64,000 nucleotides of DNA from Aquisphaera giovannonii. GTDB taxonomy: Bacteria > Planctomycetota > Planctomycetia > Isosphaerales > Isosphaeraceae. The translations under genes and the position numbers were made by a program. Every line of letters starts with the position of its first letter. Position 1 is the stretch's first letter. Positions 26,101 through 36,500 of the stretch are shown piece after piece. The DNA lies in contig NZ_CP042997.1 of NCBI RefSeq assembly GCF_008087625.1, positions 2,852,001-2,916,000 of the forward strand. The letters are read 5' to 3'. The notes under the pieces are model-generated. The model saw only the letters and a list, made by a program, of their open reading frames with translations, was not told where the DNA came from and searched no databases.

Positions 26101-29100
26101 TGGAGAATCGTTCCCCGTCACCGCGACCACGACCGATGCGAAGGGCGCGCCGATCGGCCAGTCGCTCAGCCTATCGGTCATCAAGATGGTCACGCAGGCG
26201 GGCCGGGTGACCGAGCGCGAGGTCGAGCGGAAGACGGTGGCGACGGATGCGAAGACAGGGACCGCCAGCCTGACCTTCCGGGTCGATGACAAGGACGGCG
26301 GAAGTTTCCGGCTGCGGGCCGCCGGCTCCGACCAGTTCGGCAACCCGATCGTGACGGACCACGCCATCTACATCTCGGGCAAGAAGGACGAGAACCACCT
26401 GCGGATCCTCGCGGATCGCCAGCAATTCAAGCTGGGCGAGCAGGCTGAGGTTAACCTCCACAGCAGGGGCCGGGCCGGCACCGCGCTGCTGACCTGGGAA
26501 GCCGACAAGATCCTCTCCTACAAGCTCGTCACCCTGAAGGAGGGTGACAATCCGCTGGCATGGCCGGTCGACGGGCCGCAGTTTCCCAATTTCACCCTCA
26601 CGGCGTCGCGGATGTGGGAGAACACGTTCGACCAGGCGAAGCTCGATGTCCAGGTCGAGCGGGAGCTGACGGTCACCGTGAAGCCCGTCAGGCCGACGGT
26701 CGGGCCCGGCGAGGAGGTCGAGCTCGAGGTCACGGCCGCGGACCAGCTCGGCCGGCCCGCCGCCGCCGAGCTGTCGATCGCCATGATCGACCGGGCGCTG
26801 CTGCGGCTCCACCCCGATCGCATGCCGGCCATCGCCTCCTTCTTCTACGATCAGACCAGGACGGGCGCCTTCTCGACCGAGTCGTCGAACACGTTCCGCT
26901 ACGTGCCCGCGACCGTCCCGGTCGCCCGCGCCGTCGTCGATGAGGCCGAGAGGATCGCCGCCGTCGCGGCGAACGCGGCGGACCGCAAGGACGTTCAGCA
27001 GGCGGCCCAGAGTCAGGTCGCCCTGTCCCTGCCGGCGCCCTCGGCGCCTGGGGATCCGGATCGCCTGCAAGCCAAAGGCGCGATGATGGGCGGCTATGGC
27101 GGGGCGGGCGGTGCGCCAGCAGAGGCGGCCGGACGGCGTGAGCTCGCGTCCAAGAGGCGTTCGGCCGGGGCACGCGACAAGCGCAAGGCCGACGTCTCGA
27201 AGGACGCGGAAGGCTCAGGATATTTCCAGCAATTGCGCGGCGAAGCAGGGGAAGCGTCGGCGGAGGATTTCGACGACCGCGTCGCGCTCGGAGATGCACC
27301 CTCCAATCAGCCCGGCTCGCCTCGTCAGCGGTTCGTGGAGACGGCCTACTGGAACCCGAGCGTGGTGACCGGAAAGGACGGCAAGGGCCGGGTCGCTTTC
27401 AAGGCCCCGGGATCGCTGTCCGACTACCTCATCACGGCGCGGGGTGTGACCGGGGGAGACACGCTGGTCGGACAGACCACGACGTCGCTCACGATCCGCA
27501 AGGACTTCTTCGTGGACCTGAAGGCGCCGGGGGCCCTGACTCAAGGGGACAGGCCGCGGGTGATCGCCCGGGTCCATCACGTCGGCGTCATCGGCACGGT
27601 GGACCTGCGACTGACGGTCTACGGCGGCGGCCGGGAGGAGGTCTTCCCCAAGGCCCTGGAAATCAAGGGCGACGGGGTGGACGAGGTACTCATGGATGGC
27701 TTCGAGACCCCCGACACCGACTCGGTCCGGCTGACGCTGGCCGGCACGCTGGGCGCCTCCCGCGATGAGGTGACGGCCGAGATCCCGGTCCGGCCGTGGG
27801 GCGTCCAGGCCTATGCCTCGGAATCGGGTACGACCAGCGACGGCACGGCCGTCTTCGTGGGCCTGCCGAAGGGGAGGGCGTACGAGAGCCCCGAGATGGT
27901 CGTCCTGATCTCGCCGACGCTCCGACGCATGCTGATCGAGCTGGCCATGGGCCGCGAGTCCCGCGTCGACTCGCCCGGGCTGAGCTGCCGGATCGCCCCG
28001 CCGCCCGCGAACACCACGGCCGATCGGGCGGCGGACCTGCTGGCCGCGACGTCGGCCCTCGCGTACCTCCGCGCGACGCGGTCGGCCGGCTCGCCTGACG
28101 TGCAGAGGATCACGTCCCGAATCCAGGGGCTCGTCGCCGAATTGACCGCCGCGCAGAATGAGGACGGCGGATGGCCCTGGGTCGCCGCCGGCCCGATCCC
28201 GAGGCAGAACGAGAAGGCCCCGGCCGCCGTGGGCAGCGAGCGGCTGACCTCGGCCGCGGTCTTCTGGTCGCTGTCCGCGGCGGAGCAGGCCGGGCTGGTC
28301 CCGGATGCGAAGGTCCTGGACAAGGCCGCCGGATGGCTGACCCAGGCGGTCACGGCGGGCACCAGCTCCCGCGACCTGGACGCCCGCGCCACGATCCTCC
28401 ACGCCCTCAGCACCCGTCACGCGGCGACCTTCGAGATGGCGAACAGCCTCAATCGGGAGCGGCAGGTGCTGTCGAACGCCGCGCTGGCCTACCTCGCCCT
28501 CACCTTCGCCAACCTCAGTCGTCCCGAGCTGGGCGGGGAGCTGGCCGCGATCCTCGTCCCCCGCGCCAAGGTCGAGCCGACCGCGCCGGGCCGGCCGTCG
28601 CGGCTCTACTGGGAGGGCTCCGGCCAGTCGGCGAACGCGAGGGGGTCGGTGGAGACGACGGCGCTCGTGTCCCTGGCCCTGGCGAGGGTCCGCCCCAACG
28701 GCAATGAGCTCGATCGGGCCGCCGAGTGGCTCCACGCCCATCGCTTCGGCTACGGCTGGAATCCCCACCGCGCCAAGGGAGCGGCGGTCGCGGCGCTCGC
28801 CCTCTATCACGGCCGCTCGAAGGGGGCCGAGGACCGCTATCGCCTGACGGTCACCGTCAACGACGCGAAGGTCGCCGAGCTCGACGTCGCGGGTGCCGGC
28901 GAGAGCCGGGAGATCCGCGTGCCCACGAAGGCCCTCAAGGCGGGCGATGCCAATCGCGTCGGCCTGGCGATGGAAGGCCGCGGCACGTTCAGCTACTCGG
29001 TGACCATGACCGGCTTCAGCCGCGACTTCGGGCCGGACCAGGACCGCACGAATCGACCCGCCTGGGTGGATCGCCGCGTCTACTGGCCCGCGCCCCGCGA

Positions 29101-31426
29101 GCTCGACGGCAAGGTGCTCCCCTCCAATTTCAGCGTGGCCGTCAATCCCAGCACCTGGGAGAACACGATCAGCCAGGTGCCCCTGGGGGGCAAGAGCCGC
29201 GTCGGGCTGGTCGTCTGGAGGAACGTCCCGGATACCACGCCCGAGTGGGAGCGCGACTTCCTCGTCGTCGAGGAGCAGCTCCCCGCCGGGACGACGCTGA
29301 TCGCGGGATCGGTCATCACCTCCGCCAGCTCCTACACGCTGGCCGACGGCGTCCTGACCTTCTACTTCGCCCCGGACCAGAATCCCGGCGGCATCCAGTA
29401 CGACGTCTACGGCTACCTCCCCGGCCAGTACCGCGCCCTGCCGACCTCGGTCCGCAGCGCCTATGATCCGGGGCGTTCGCACCTCGGCCAGCCGAGCGAC
29501 TTCAAGGTCCTGTCGCCGGGGGAGAAGAACACGGACGAATACCGGGTCACGCCGGACGAGCTCTACGCCGCCGGCAAGATCCACTTCGACGCCGGCCGCT
29601 ACGCCGAGGCCGCCGCGTCCCTCGAGCCGCTCTTCGCGGCCTACACGCTCCGGGAGGACGTGCTCAAGGACGCCGCCCGGATGCTGCTCCTCATCAACAT
29701 CGCCCCGTACGACGCCCGCAAGGTGGTCCAGTACTTCGAGGTCGTCAAGGAGAAGGCCCCCGAGCTGATCCTGGACTTCGACAAGCTCCTCGTGATCGGC
29801 AAGGCGTATCGGGACATCAACGAGTACGAGCGGGCGACGATCGTCTGGCGGGGCCTCATCGAGGCGAGCTACCTCGAGGACGCCCGCGTCGGCGAGCTGC
29901 TCCGACAGCGGGGCAAGACGCTCGAGGCGACCGCGTACCTGATCGGCCTCTGGCGCACGTATCCGAACACGCCCTCGATCGAGAGCGACTTCTTCGGCCT
30001 CTCGCAAATCCTGGCCAAGGGCGCCGCGGAGGCCTTCACCGAGCCCAGGCTGCGGGCGGAGCTGGCGGCCGCCGGCGTCACGCGGTCGCAACTCCTCCTC
30101 CAGACCATTCGCATGGTCCAGGTCTTCCTCTCCCAGTCGCCGACCAATCCGATGGCCGACGAGGCGAGCCTGGCCCTCGTGAACGCGTTCATCGAGCTGG
30201 AGGACTATGAGGGGGTCGTCAAGCTCGCGGGCCGCTTCGCCGCGACCTATCCCAGGAGCTCGTACCTGGACGCCTTCCAGTACAGCGAGGCCCTCGCCAA
30301 CTTCCACCTGGGCCGGTATGACCGGGCGGTCGAGGTGGCGGAGAAGATCTCCAGGGCCGTCTACAAGGACGCATCCGGCGTGGACCAGCCGAGCCCCAAC
30401 AAGTGGCAGGCGATCTACATCCTCGGCCAGATCTTCGACGCCCGCCGGGTGCCGGCGAAGGCGGTCGACTACTACAAGCAGGTTGCCGATCGGTTCACCG
30501 ACGCGGCCTCCGCGATCCAGTTCTACACCAGGAAGGAGCTCAGGGTCCCGGAGGTCTCCATCGTCAGGCCCCAGCCGCGGCCCGCGGTCGCCGGCGCGGA
30601 GGGGCCCGGCCCCCGGCCGCCGACCGGGCTCCGCGCGGTCGGGCTGGAGCCGGCGGGCGCGGGCGTGGAGGGCCTGTCGAAGCCCGGCATCAAGCTGGAA
30701 TACCGCAACATCGCGAAGGCCGAGGTCACGGCGTACCCGGTTGACCTGATGCAGCTCTACCTCGCCAGGAGGAACCTCAACGCCATCGCCGGCATCGACC
30801 TGGCGGGCATCACGCCCCTCGTCGAGAAGAGCGTCGTGCTCGGCTCGGGCTCCGACTACGAGGACTCGTCGAAGGTCGTCGACCTGCCGCTCACGAAGGA
30901 GGGGGCGTACCTGGTGATGATCCGCGGCGACAACCTCTACGCGTCGGGCATCGTGCTCGTCTCGCCGATCGACGTGGAGACACTCGAGGAGCCCGCGGCC
31001 GGCCGGGTCCGGGTGACCGTCCGGGATGCCAGGACCAGGGCCGCGTTGCCGAAGGTCCAGGTGAAGGTGATCGGCACGAACAACGGCGACTTCTTCTCCG
31101 GCGAGACCGACCTGCGGGGGGTATTCGTGGCGGAGGGCGTCCAGGGGCACGTCACCGCCGTCGCCCGCAAGGACGCGTCGCAGTACGCCTTCTATCGGGG
31201 CACGAATTACGTCGGCTCCCCGCCGGTCCCCGCCACGCCCCCGCCGGCGGCAAACGGCCAGCCCGCCGCGGGGGCGGCGGACTCGCCGATCAACCAGGCG
31301 CTCGACGTGAACCTGAAGATTCAGAACTCGAGCAACTACATGAGGCAGATTCAGCGGCTGGAGAATCGCTACAATACCGCGGAGCCGGGCAAGCCCCGCG
31401 GTGCCGCCGCGGGCGGATTCCGCTGA
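23180..31426 (+). CDS. Giant exported TPR / alpha-2-macroglobulin-like / TPR fusion protein
   Basis: A 2748-residue protein. ATG 23180 has CGGAG at 9-base spacing and leads into a signal peptide (ARVFAIVASALSAASLAGAA). Residues ~60-570 are TPR repeats of the outer-membrane assembly type (YDEAIASWGPLTTKFPASEP). From ~600 macroglobulin domains follow: an MG2-like strand PAYRPGQTVAVRGVVRE near 770, and an A2M-family segment TAYWNPSVVTGKDGKGRVAF near 1390. The thioester domain is recognisable (AQNEDGGWPWVAA), but where A2Ms have CxEQ this one reads LSCRIAPPPANTT, so no thioester can form. A C-terminal macroglobulin-like part (WERDFLVVEEQLPAGTTLI) is followed by more TPRs from ~2125 (DAGRYAEAAASLEPLF) and a final carboxypeptidase-like beta-domain. 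A2Ms trap proteases; the TPR flanks suggest a large envelope-bound scaffold. Confidence 0.88.
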   Translation: MMRRSSGMVAAESTFAARHGRPAARVFAIVASALSAASLAGAADPPARGPEAIRDAAAIQPAAPVVPGDVVAAMQEGKYDAAEGLLATLAAKADAADDRAYLNYLRAVAQRLAGRRKEAIETLQSAMKASPGGSWVPKIRYELAGLEMAAGNLAAAEELSRNEAIRLLADDRKDRLAEVYHAHARHLLQPDDPILQPDPNGAWELLNQARDLAKSPTLRAQLLFSMGKASQQAGNDPRAIENFQAYLREYPGGADRFAAKYRLGEVQRHTNALLPARLTWTDLAREIEKLPPQQRTRDADSIRADALAGIPSTYGIPTPQDDANLSLGVAALRRCLAAYPSHRGAVRAAYEVGASYLARGKSDAALEAFRQFLKGDEFRVESDEARRDQAELLMTATFQSAQILQGQQKYAEAIAGWRGYLGKFPNGPQSADAQRAILDTELLVAADHLARERYAEARAAWNAFVAGNPLDPRVPELLFQVGESFAKEKKYDEAIASWGPLTTKFPASEPAAHAQFLTASLFESEKADPAGAIERFRKIAVEPWKSQALQHVAVMESLALAVMTPRAFRTGETPGLKITSRNLEKLTFTAYRLNAEAYFRKKHGLGNVESLDIGLVAPDAEWTSEVPGYAKYRPVEATYELKSLERPAVYVVKVTDQKHLQATTLVVSSDIEAVLKTSRDQVLVFAQDMKTGKGRPRAKVLLSDGGQVVLEAETGADGVLIHDWSPARPGSSHLAYLILDGGNVAGSGLAVPEKVSQGLSPRAYIYADRPAYRPGQTVAVRGVVREVQNGQYANVPGALYRFEVTDSRGRQLVSRNVTLSEFGTFRESFPIDRGAPVGTYRIRAYQPGKSEFSGAFEVQSYQLEPIELAFDLKKSIYYRGEAVETDVVAKYQYGAPVAGRPIEVNLPDGRILHGETDNAGKFHLGFSTDAFAEDASLRIVARLTQDNVEAGAVVMLATRGFDIGLRTRRDVFLDGESFPVTATTTDAKGAPIGQSLSLSVIKMVTQAGRVTEREVERKTVATDAKTGTASLTFRVDDKDGGSFRLRAAGSDQFGNPIVTDHAIYISGKKDENHLRILADRQQFKLGEQAEVNLHSRGRAGTALLTWEADKILSYKLVTLKEGDNPLAWPVDGPQFPNFTLTASRMWENTFDQAKLDVQVERELTVTVKPVRPTVGPGEEVELEVTAADQLGRPAAAELSIAMIDRALLRLHPDRMPAIASFFYDQTRTGAFSTESSNTFRYVPATVPVARAVVDEAERIAAVAANAADRKDVQQAAQSQVALSLPAPSAPGDPDRLQAKGAMMGGYGGAGGAPAEAAGRRELASKRRSAGARDKRKADVSKDAEGSGYFQQLRGEAGEASAEDFDDRVALGDAPSNQPGSPRQRFVETAYWNPSVVTGKDGKGRVAFKAPGSLSDYLITARGVTGGDTLVGQTTTSLTIRKDFFVDLKAPGALTQGDRPRVIARVHHVGVIGTVDLRLTVYGGGREEVFPKALEIKGDGVDEVLMDGFETPDTDSVRLTLAGTLGASRDEVTAEIPVRPWGVQAYASESGTTSDGTAVFVGLPKGRAYESPEMVVLISPTLRRMLIELAMGRESRVDSPGLSCRIAPPPANTTADRAADLLAATSALAYLRATRSAGSPDVQRITSRIQGLVAELTAAQNEDGGWPWVAAGPIPRQNEKAPAAVGSERLTSAAVFWSLSAAEQAGLVPDAKVLDKAAGWLTQAVTAGTSSRDLDARATILHALSTRHAATFEMANSLNRERQVLSNAALAYLALTFANLSRPELGGELAAILVPRAKVEPTAPGRPSRLYWEGSGQSANARGSVETTALVSLALARVRPNGNELDRAAEWLHAHRFGYGWNPHRAKGAAVAALALYHGRSKGAEDRYRLTVTVNDAKVAELDVAGAGESREIRVPTKALKAGDANRVGLAMEGRGTFSYSVTMTGFSRDFGPDQDRTNRPAWVDRRVYWPAPRELDGKVLPSNFSVAVNPSTWENTISQVPLGGKSRVGLVVWRNVPDTTPEWERDFLVVEEQLPAGTTLIAGSVITSASSYTLADGVLTFYFAPDQNPGGIQYDVYGYLPGQYRALPTSVRSAYDPGRSHLGQPSDFKVLSPGEKNTDEYRVTPDELYAAGKIHFDAGRYAEAAASLEPLFAAYTLREDVLKDAARMLLLINIAPYDARKVVQYFEVVKEKAPELILDFDKLLVIGKAYRDINEYERATIVWRGLIEASYLEDARVGELLRQRGKTLEATAYLIGLWRTYPNTPSIESDFFGLSQILAKGAAEAFTEPRLRAELAAAGVTRSQLLLQTIRMVQVFLSQSPTNPMADEASLALVNAFIELEDYEGVVKLAGRFAATYPRSSYLDAFQYSEALANFHLGRYDRAVEVAEKISRAVYKDASGVDQPSPNKWQAIYILGQIFDARRVPAKAVDYYKQVADRFTDAASAIQFYTRKELRVPEVSIVRPQPRPAVAGAEGPGPRPPTGLRAVGLEPAGAGVEGLSKPGIKLEYRNIAKAEVTAYPVDLMQLYLARRNLNAIAGIDLAGITPLVEKSVVLGSGSDYEDSSKVVDLPLTKEGAYLVMIRGDNLYASGIVLVSPIDVETLEEPAAGRVRVTVRDARTRAALPKVQVKVIGTNNGDFFSGETDLRGVFVAEGVQGHVTAVARKDASQYAFYRGTNYVGSPPVPATPPPAANGQPAAGAADSPINQALDVNLKIQNSSNYMRQIQRLENRYNTAEPGKPRGAAAGGFR

Positions 31427-31458
31427 GAGTGTCGATCACCTGATGGGGCGACGCTTCC

Positions 31459-31482
31459 GGGGCGGGCCATCGGGCCCGCCCC
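31459..31482. terminator. Bidirectional GC hairpin between convergent genes
   Basis: Perfect 10-bp stem GGGGCGGGCC / GGCCCGCCCC with loop ATCG. It lies midway between the end of the A2M gene (+) and the end of the HD-GYP gene (-). There is no T-run on either side. Confidence 0.55.
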
Positions 31483-31516
31483 TCCTCCATTCGGTTCGAT
31501 CCCTCGCCGCCGAGGG

Positions 31517-33154
31517 TCAGTGGCGGCCGAGGGTGTGGTCGACCGCGCCGACGAGGCTCTCCCCCAGGCCCTTCTGGCGGATCGCCTCCACGTCCATGCG
31601 GCAGGCAAAGAGCGCGTCCACGACGCGGGCGTCCCATTGCTTGCCCCGGCCTTTCTTCAGGACCTCGTCGATCTGCCCGGGGGTGAGCCGCTTCCGGTAC
31701 GGTCGATTGCTCGACATCGCGTCGAACGAGTCCGCGACGGCCAGGATCCGCGCCTCCAGGGGGATGTCCTCGCCGCTGAGGTGATCCGGGTATCCCGAGC
31801 CGTCGAGGCTCTCGTGGTGGTGCCGGACGCCGGGCAGGATGTGATGCAGCGTCTTCAGGTCCCTCAGGATGGTGACCCCGATCTCCACGTGGGCCTGGAT
31901 CTTCCGGTACTCCTCCGGGGACAGCGGCCCTTCCTTCTTGAGGACGACGTCGTCCACGCCGATCTTGCCGATGTCGTGCAGCAGTCCGGCCAGATAGAGG
32001 TCGCTCCGCTTGTCCGGCGGGAAGCCCAGCTCCTCCGCCAGCCGCATGGCGATCCTGGCCACGCGCTCGGAATGCCCCGAGGTGTAAGGATCCTTCGCGT
32101 CGATGGCCGTCGACAGGGCGAGGATGATGCCGAAGACCAGCTCCTTCAGCTCGGCGTGGATCCTCGCGTTGCTGGACTGCGTGGAGATCAGCGACGCGAC
32201 GAATTGCATCCGATCCACGTCGTACGCGTCGAACAGGCGATCGTCGAGCGGGTTCATGGCGATCAGCCAGCCGGCCGACCCGGCGGGCATGCAGGCGTAG
32301 CGCCCCAGTGCGCCCGCCCCGCGGCCCGGATGAGGGCCCGGGGCATCGTTGAAGAGATAGCCGGCATCGCGTCCCGCCTGGGCTGCGATCCGCCTCAACG
32401 CGCCGTCGTGGAGCCCTTCGATGCTCCCGCTGACGACGCCTTGCCCGTCCCTCTCGGCGGGCAGCCAGGCGACGGCCGCGACTCGGAGCGAGGAGCGGAG
32501 CACGTTGGTCGCCAGCGACTGGAAGCGGGCCGGCGGGTCGGAGACTCGCATCCGACGGATGAGACGGCTGATCACGGCCCGATCGGGCTGCTCGTCGTCC
32601 GGGGCGGCCGGGCCCGACTGCTGGGAGGCGGGGTGATACGGGGTCCCCTTCAGGCGTGCGAGGAATTCCTGCCCCCAAGCCCTGAGCGCCGGCTCCGGAC
32701 AGGCCGGCCCCCACGCGAGCTCGTCGCGGCGCAGCGAGGTCGCCCCCGGGTCGCCCGGGGAGGCGGCAAGCTCGGCCGCCCGCGAGCTCCGGAATCCCGC
32801 GAAGAGGACGACCTCCGACCCTTCGTGCGCGGAGAGTGGCAGCAGCAGCCAGGCCCGCCCGGGGTCGTCCTCCGGATGCCACACCGACGCCCTGCCTTGA
32901 CGCAACGCCGGTGCATCGAGGGCGTCCAGGAGTTCGGGCCGGACCTCCGGCAGATCATAATCCCTGACTCCCAGGGCGAGCAGCCATCTCCTCCTTCCCC
33001 GGTCGAAGATCCCGACCGCCGCGCCGAATTCGCGGGCCGCCAGCTCGGCGATCCCCGACGCCCAATCGCTCCGGCCGCCGCACGCTCGGCGTGCGGGCAC
33101 TTCCTCCATCAGCGGGCGGTTCGTGATCCTGGACAACCCCTCGAGCGACATCAT
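31517..33154 (-). CDS. GAF-like and HD-GYP domain protein (putative cyclic di-GMP phosphodiesterase)
   Basis: A 545-residue protein without membrane helices. Residues ~20-170 and ~195-335 look like two GAF-like sensor domains. A C-terminal HD-GYP domain follows: SGHSERVARIAMRLAEELG (His361), LLHDIGKIGVDDVVLKKEG (His393-Asp394), HHHESLDGSGYPDHLSG with HHE near 446-448 and GYP at 454-456, and DSFDAMSSNRPYRK. All metal ligands of active HD-GYP enzymes seem present, so hydrolysis of cyclic di-GMP is likely. Two tandem ATGs (33154 and 33151) follow GAGGT; the second has the better spacing. No GGDEF gene is in the window. The kinase-TPR gene is divergent, across ~390 bases. Confidence 0.92.
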   Translation of the reverse strand: MMSLEGLSRITNRPLMEEVPARRACGGRSDWASGIAELAAREFGAAVGIFDRGRRRWLLALGVRDYDLPEVRPELLDALDAPALRQGRASVWHPEDDPGRAWLLLPLSAHEGSEVVLFAGFRSSRAAELAASPGDPGATSLRRDELAWGPACPEPALRAWGQEFLARLKGTPYHPASQQSGPAAPDDEQPDRAVISRLIRRMRVSDPPARFQSLATNVLRSSLRVAAVAWLPAERDGQGVVSGSIEGLHDGALRRIAAQAGRDAGYLFNDAPGPHPGRGAGALGRYACMPAGSAGWLIAMNPLDDRLFDAYDVDRMQFVASLISTQSSNARIHAELKELVFGIILALSTAIDAKDPYTSGHSERVARIAMRLAEELGFPPDKRSDLYLAGLLHDIGKIGVDDVVLKKEGPLSPEEYRKIQAHVEIGVTILRDLKTLHHILPGVRHHHESLDGSGYPDHLSGEDIPLEARILAVADSFDAMSSNRPYRKRLTPGQIDEVLKKGRGKQWDARVVDALFACRMDVEAIRQKGLGESLVGAVDHTLGRH

Positions 33155-33546
33155 ACGACCTCGTCAGGATGAGCCTGGCCAGAGGGACCGCCACGATTGC
33201 GTATCGCCGACCACCGTTGCGACGGCTGCCCTAATCCGTGCGACGAGCGAGATTCTACCCCTCCACAAGCGCGGCGAGTCCGAATTGCGAAGGTTCCAGT
33301 CAACCCTAGGACATCTTTCCCGCCTTGTGCGGAACTCCCGTTCGTACCGGGATGGATTCTCGAATCATGATGCTTGTGAGACATCCGCCACGACGAAGCC
33401 TAGGTTTCAAACATGGGAGCATCGTTCACCCTGGATGGCCGCCCTCGCCCGTGCACGAGGCATCGCACGCCAGGGGCCCGGCCGATGGGCCGTCCACTCG
33501 AGAACATGTCATGCCCGGACGACGCCACGGCGATGAGAGTTCCTCG
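33155..33546. other. Divergent promoter region between HD-GYP and kinase genes
   Basis: About 390 bases, less GC-rich than neighbouring coding DNA. The plus-strand kinase frame is open through part of it (from 33325), but codons there do not look like a protein domain and no good ribosome site precedes the early ATGs. No strong repeat or hairpin was seen. Confidence 0.4.
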
Positions 33547-36500
33547 ATGGACCTGAAGGACCGCACCAATGCCCGCAAGCCGGGTGGCGGGCCGGAGGGA
33601 GGCGGGCCGCGGCCCGTCGGTCCGAGGAGGTATGAGTCGGACGCGGGGCCGCTGCCCTGGGATGCCTGGAACCTGCCCGCCGAGTCCGCCGAGAGCCTGT
33701 CGAACTCCGCGGAATCCACGGTGCTGAGGTCACCCTTCTCCCCGCGTTGCTTACGCCGCTCCGACCTGCCGCATTCTCCACAGCATCCGCAGATCAAAGG
33801 AAGCGACGCCGCATCGTCCGCGTCTGCCGGCGAACCCCCCGCGGGCTCGAACGGCGTGAGGCTCGGCCGCGGACGGCTCCCCTCCGTCGGCGACGAGATC
33901 GGCGGCTTCCGGCTGGTCCTGGAGCTCGGGCGAGGGGCGTTCGCGAGGGTCTTCCTCGCCGAGGAGGCCAGGCTGGCGGGGCGGCTGGTCGCGGTCAAGA
34001 TCTCCCGGGCCGAGGGGGACGAGCCCCGGATGCTGGCCCGCCTCCACCACGCCAACATCATGCCCGTCCATTCGGTCCACGATGACCCCGCCACGGGCCT
34101 GCGCGTCCTCTGCATGCCCTATTTCGGCGGCGCGAACCTGGCCCAGGTGCTGAACCATTCCTGGGGATTCGCCCAGCCCCGGCCGAGCGGCAAGGGCCTG
34201 GTGGAGGCGATCGACGAGCTCAGCCATCGGATCCCGGAGGAGCTCCGTGCCGATGCGTCCTTCTCGCGGCGATGTCGGTCCCGGACGTCGCCGTCCTCGC
34301 GAGCGGGCGGTGCGTTACAACCGTCGATGAGGGCCCACGCCTGCGCCAACCCGGCCGAGCCGGTCCGGGCGTCCGAACGGTTCCCTTCCGGCTTCCGATC
34401 GCTGGTCGGCCGCCTGGTCGGCGGCGGGCAGTCAAGCCCGTTGCCCGCGGAAGCGGAGAAGGAAGCCTTCGTCCCGTCGCGGATGTTCCTCCGGAACGCC
34501 GACGGGCTTCACGCGGCGGTCTGGATCGCCGCCAGGCTCGCCGAGGGGCTGGATCACGCCCATTCACACGGCCTCCTCCATCGGGACCTGAAGCCCGCCA
34601 ACATCCTCATCGCCGCCGACGGCACCCCCATGCTCCTCGACTTCAACCTCGCCGCGGTGCGTGACGAGGACGGTCGGGACGGCGACGGGGCGAGCCGGGC
34701 GGCACTCGGCGGCACCATCCCATACATGAGCCCGGAGCACCTCGATGCCCTGGACGCCGCCGGCACGACCACGCCCGACCAGGTCGACGAGCGGTCCGAC
34801 CTCTACTCCCTGGGGCTGATCCTCTTCGAGATGATCGCCGGCGTGCATCCGTTCCTTGAGATCCTCCCGGGGGCCGGCCGCGAAACCGTCGTGGTGATCC
34901 GCCAGATGATCCAGGAGCGCAGCCGCACTCCGGTGCCGTCGCTCCGCGCGGCCTGCCCGAACGTCCCATGGTCCCTCGACGCACTCGTCGCCAAGTGCCT
35001 GGATCCCGATCCCGGACGGCGATACCAGTCCGCTCACGACCTGGGGGAGGACCTCCGCCGCTTCCTGGACAACCTGCCCATGAAGCACTGCCCGGAGCCC
35101 AGCGTCCGGGAGCGGGCCGCGAAATGGGCGAGGCGCCATCCGACGCTCGCCAGCTCCACGTCGATCGCCTGCCTCTGCGTCGCCCTGGTCGTCGTCCTGG
35201 GCGGGATCGGGTGGAAGGCCTACGACACCATGCTCGGGCTGTCGGCCCGGATGAAGCTGAGGGCCTTCGAGTCCGCCTCCATCGAGGCCCAGTTCCTCCT
35301 CAGCGTCGGCTCCGAGGCCTCGATGATGATCCGCGGCATGGAGAAGTCCCGGGCGTTGCTCGAATCGCTCGGGATCCCAGGGCCTGACCTGGAAGCGCCC
35401 ATGGGGGGCCATCAGGCCCCGCCCCGCGGCTCGACCGACGAGCGGGGCCGGGTCGTCCGTCTCCCGGACTGGGTCGAACGACTCACGCCGGAGGAGGCGG
35501 GACGGGTGCGACAGAGGGCCGCCAGCCTGCTGATCCTGCATGCCAGGGCGGGCGTGACATGGACGGCCCTGAGGGGATCGGCCGAGGACCGCCGTCTCGC
35601 ACTTTCGAGAGGGGTCGAGCTGCTGGAGATGGCACGGACACTGGACCCCGAGCTGGCGTTCCCCGTCGACCGAGACCGGGCCCGGTTCGAAGCCGCCCTC
35701 GAGGGGCGTCACGACGAGGGGACGCGCGAGGGAGAGCAGCCAGGAAGGAGGCCGACATCGCCCGAGGCGTGGGCGCTGCTCGCTTCGTCGCTCCTGGCGG
35801 ATGGGGAGGTGGCGGCGGCGGAGGCCGCCATCCGAGAGGCTCTCGCACAGGACGTGACCTCGCTCTGGGCTTGGTTCGCCCTTGGCCATTGCTACCACGA
35901 GCAGCGTCGCTATCTCGAGGCTGCGGGCTGCTTCAGCGCGTGCGTGGCACTCGGACCCGGATATCCGATCTGTCACTTCAATCGGGGCCTTTCCCTCGCC
36001 AGGGGAGGCCGTCTCCTCGAGGCCGTGGCGGCGTACGACCATGCCGTCCGGCTCGACCCGTCGCTCGTCGAGGCCCGGGCGAATCGCGCCCTCGTGGAGC
36101 TGGAGCTGGACCGCGTCGAGGACGCCTTGGCCGACCTCCGCGTCGCGGAGCGGGCCGGCTGTCGCGAGCCGGCCGTGCTGGCGGCCCTGGGAGAGTCGCT
36201 GGCCCGGCTGGGCCGCCCGGACGAGGCGGAGGCGTGGTTCAGCGACCTCCTGCGGAGCAACCCCGCCGATGCGGTCGTGCGGATCGCCCGCGGGATGTCC
36301 CGGCTCTCGGCTGACCCGCAAGGCGCGATGGCCGACTTCACGGCGGTCCTCGCCCGGGATCCGCGTAGCCCGCTGGCCCATTATGGGGCCGCACGCGTGC
36401 TCCGCCGCCACGACCACCGGGGGGCGATCTCGCACCTGAACGCGGCGATCGAGGCGGATCCCGACCTGATCGACGCGATCGAGCTCCGCGCCCTGGAGAG

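Noticed and set aside
27215-31150. Very long minus-strand frame opposite the A2M gene
   Set aside because: Shadow of the A2M reading frame; dominated by Arg, Gly, Asp and Val with no recognisable motif.
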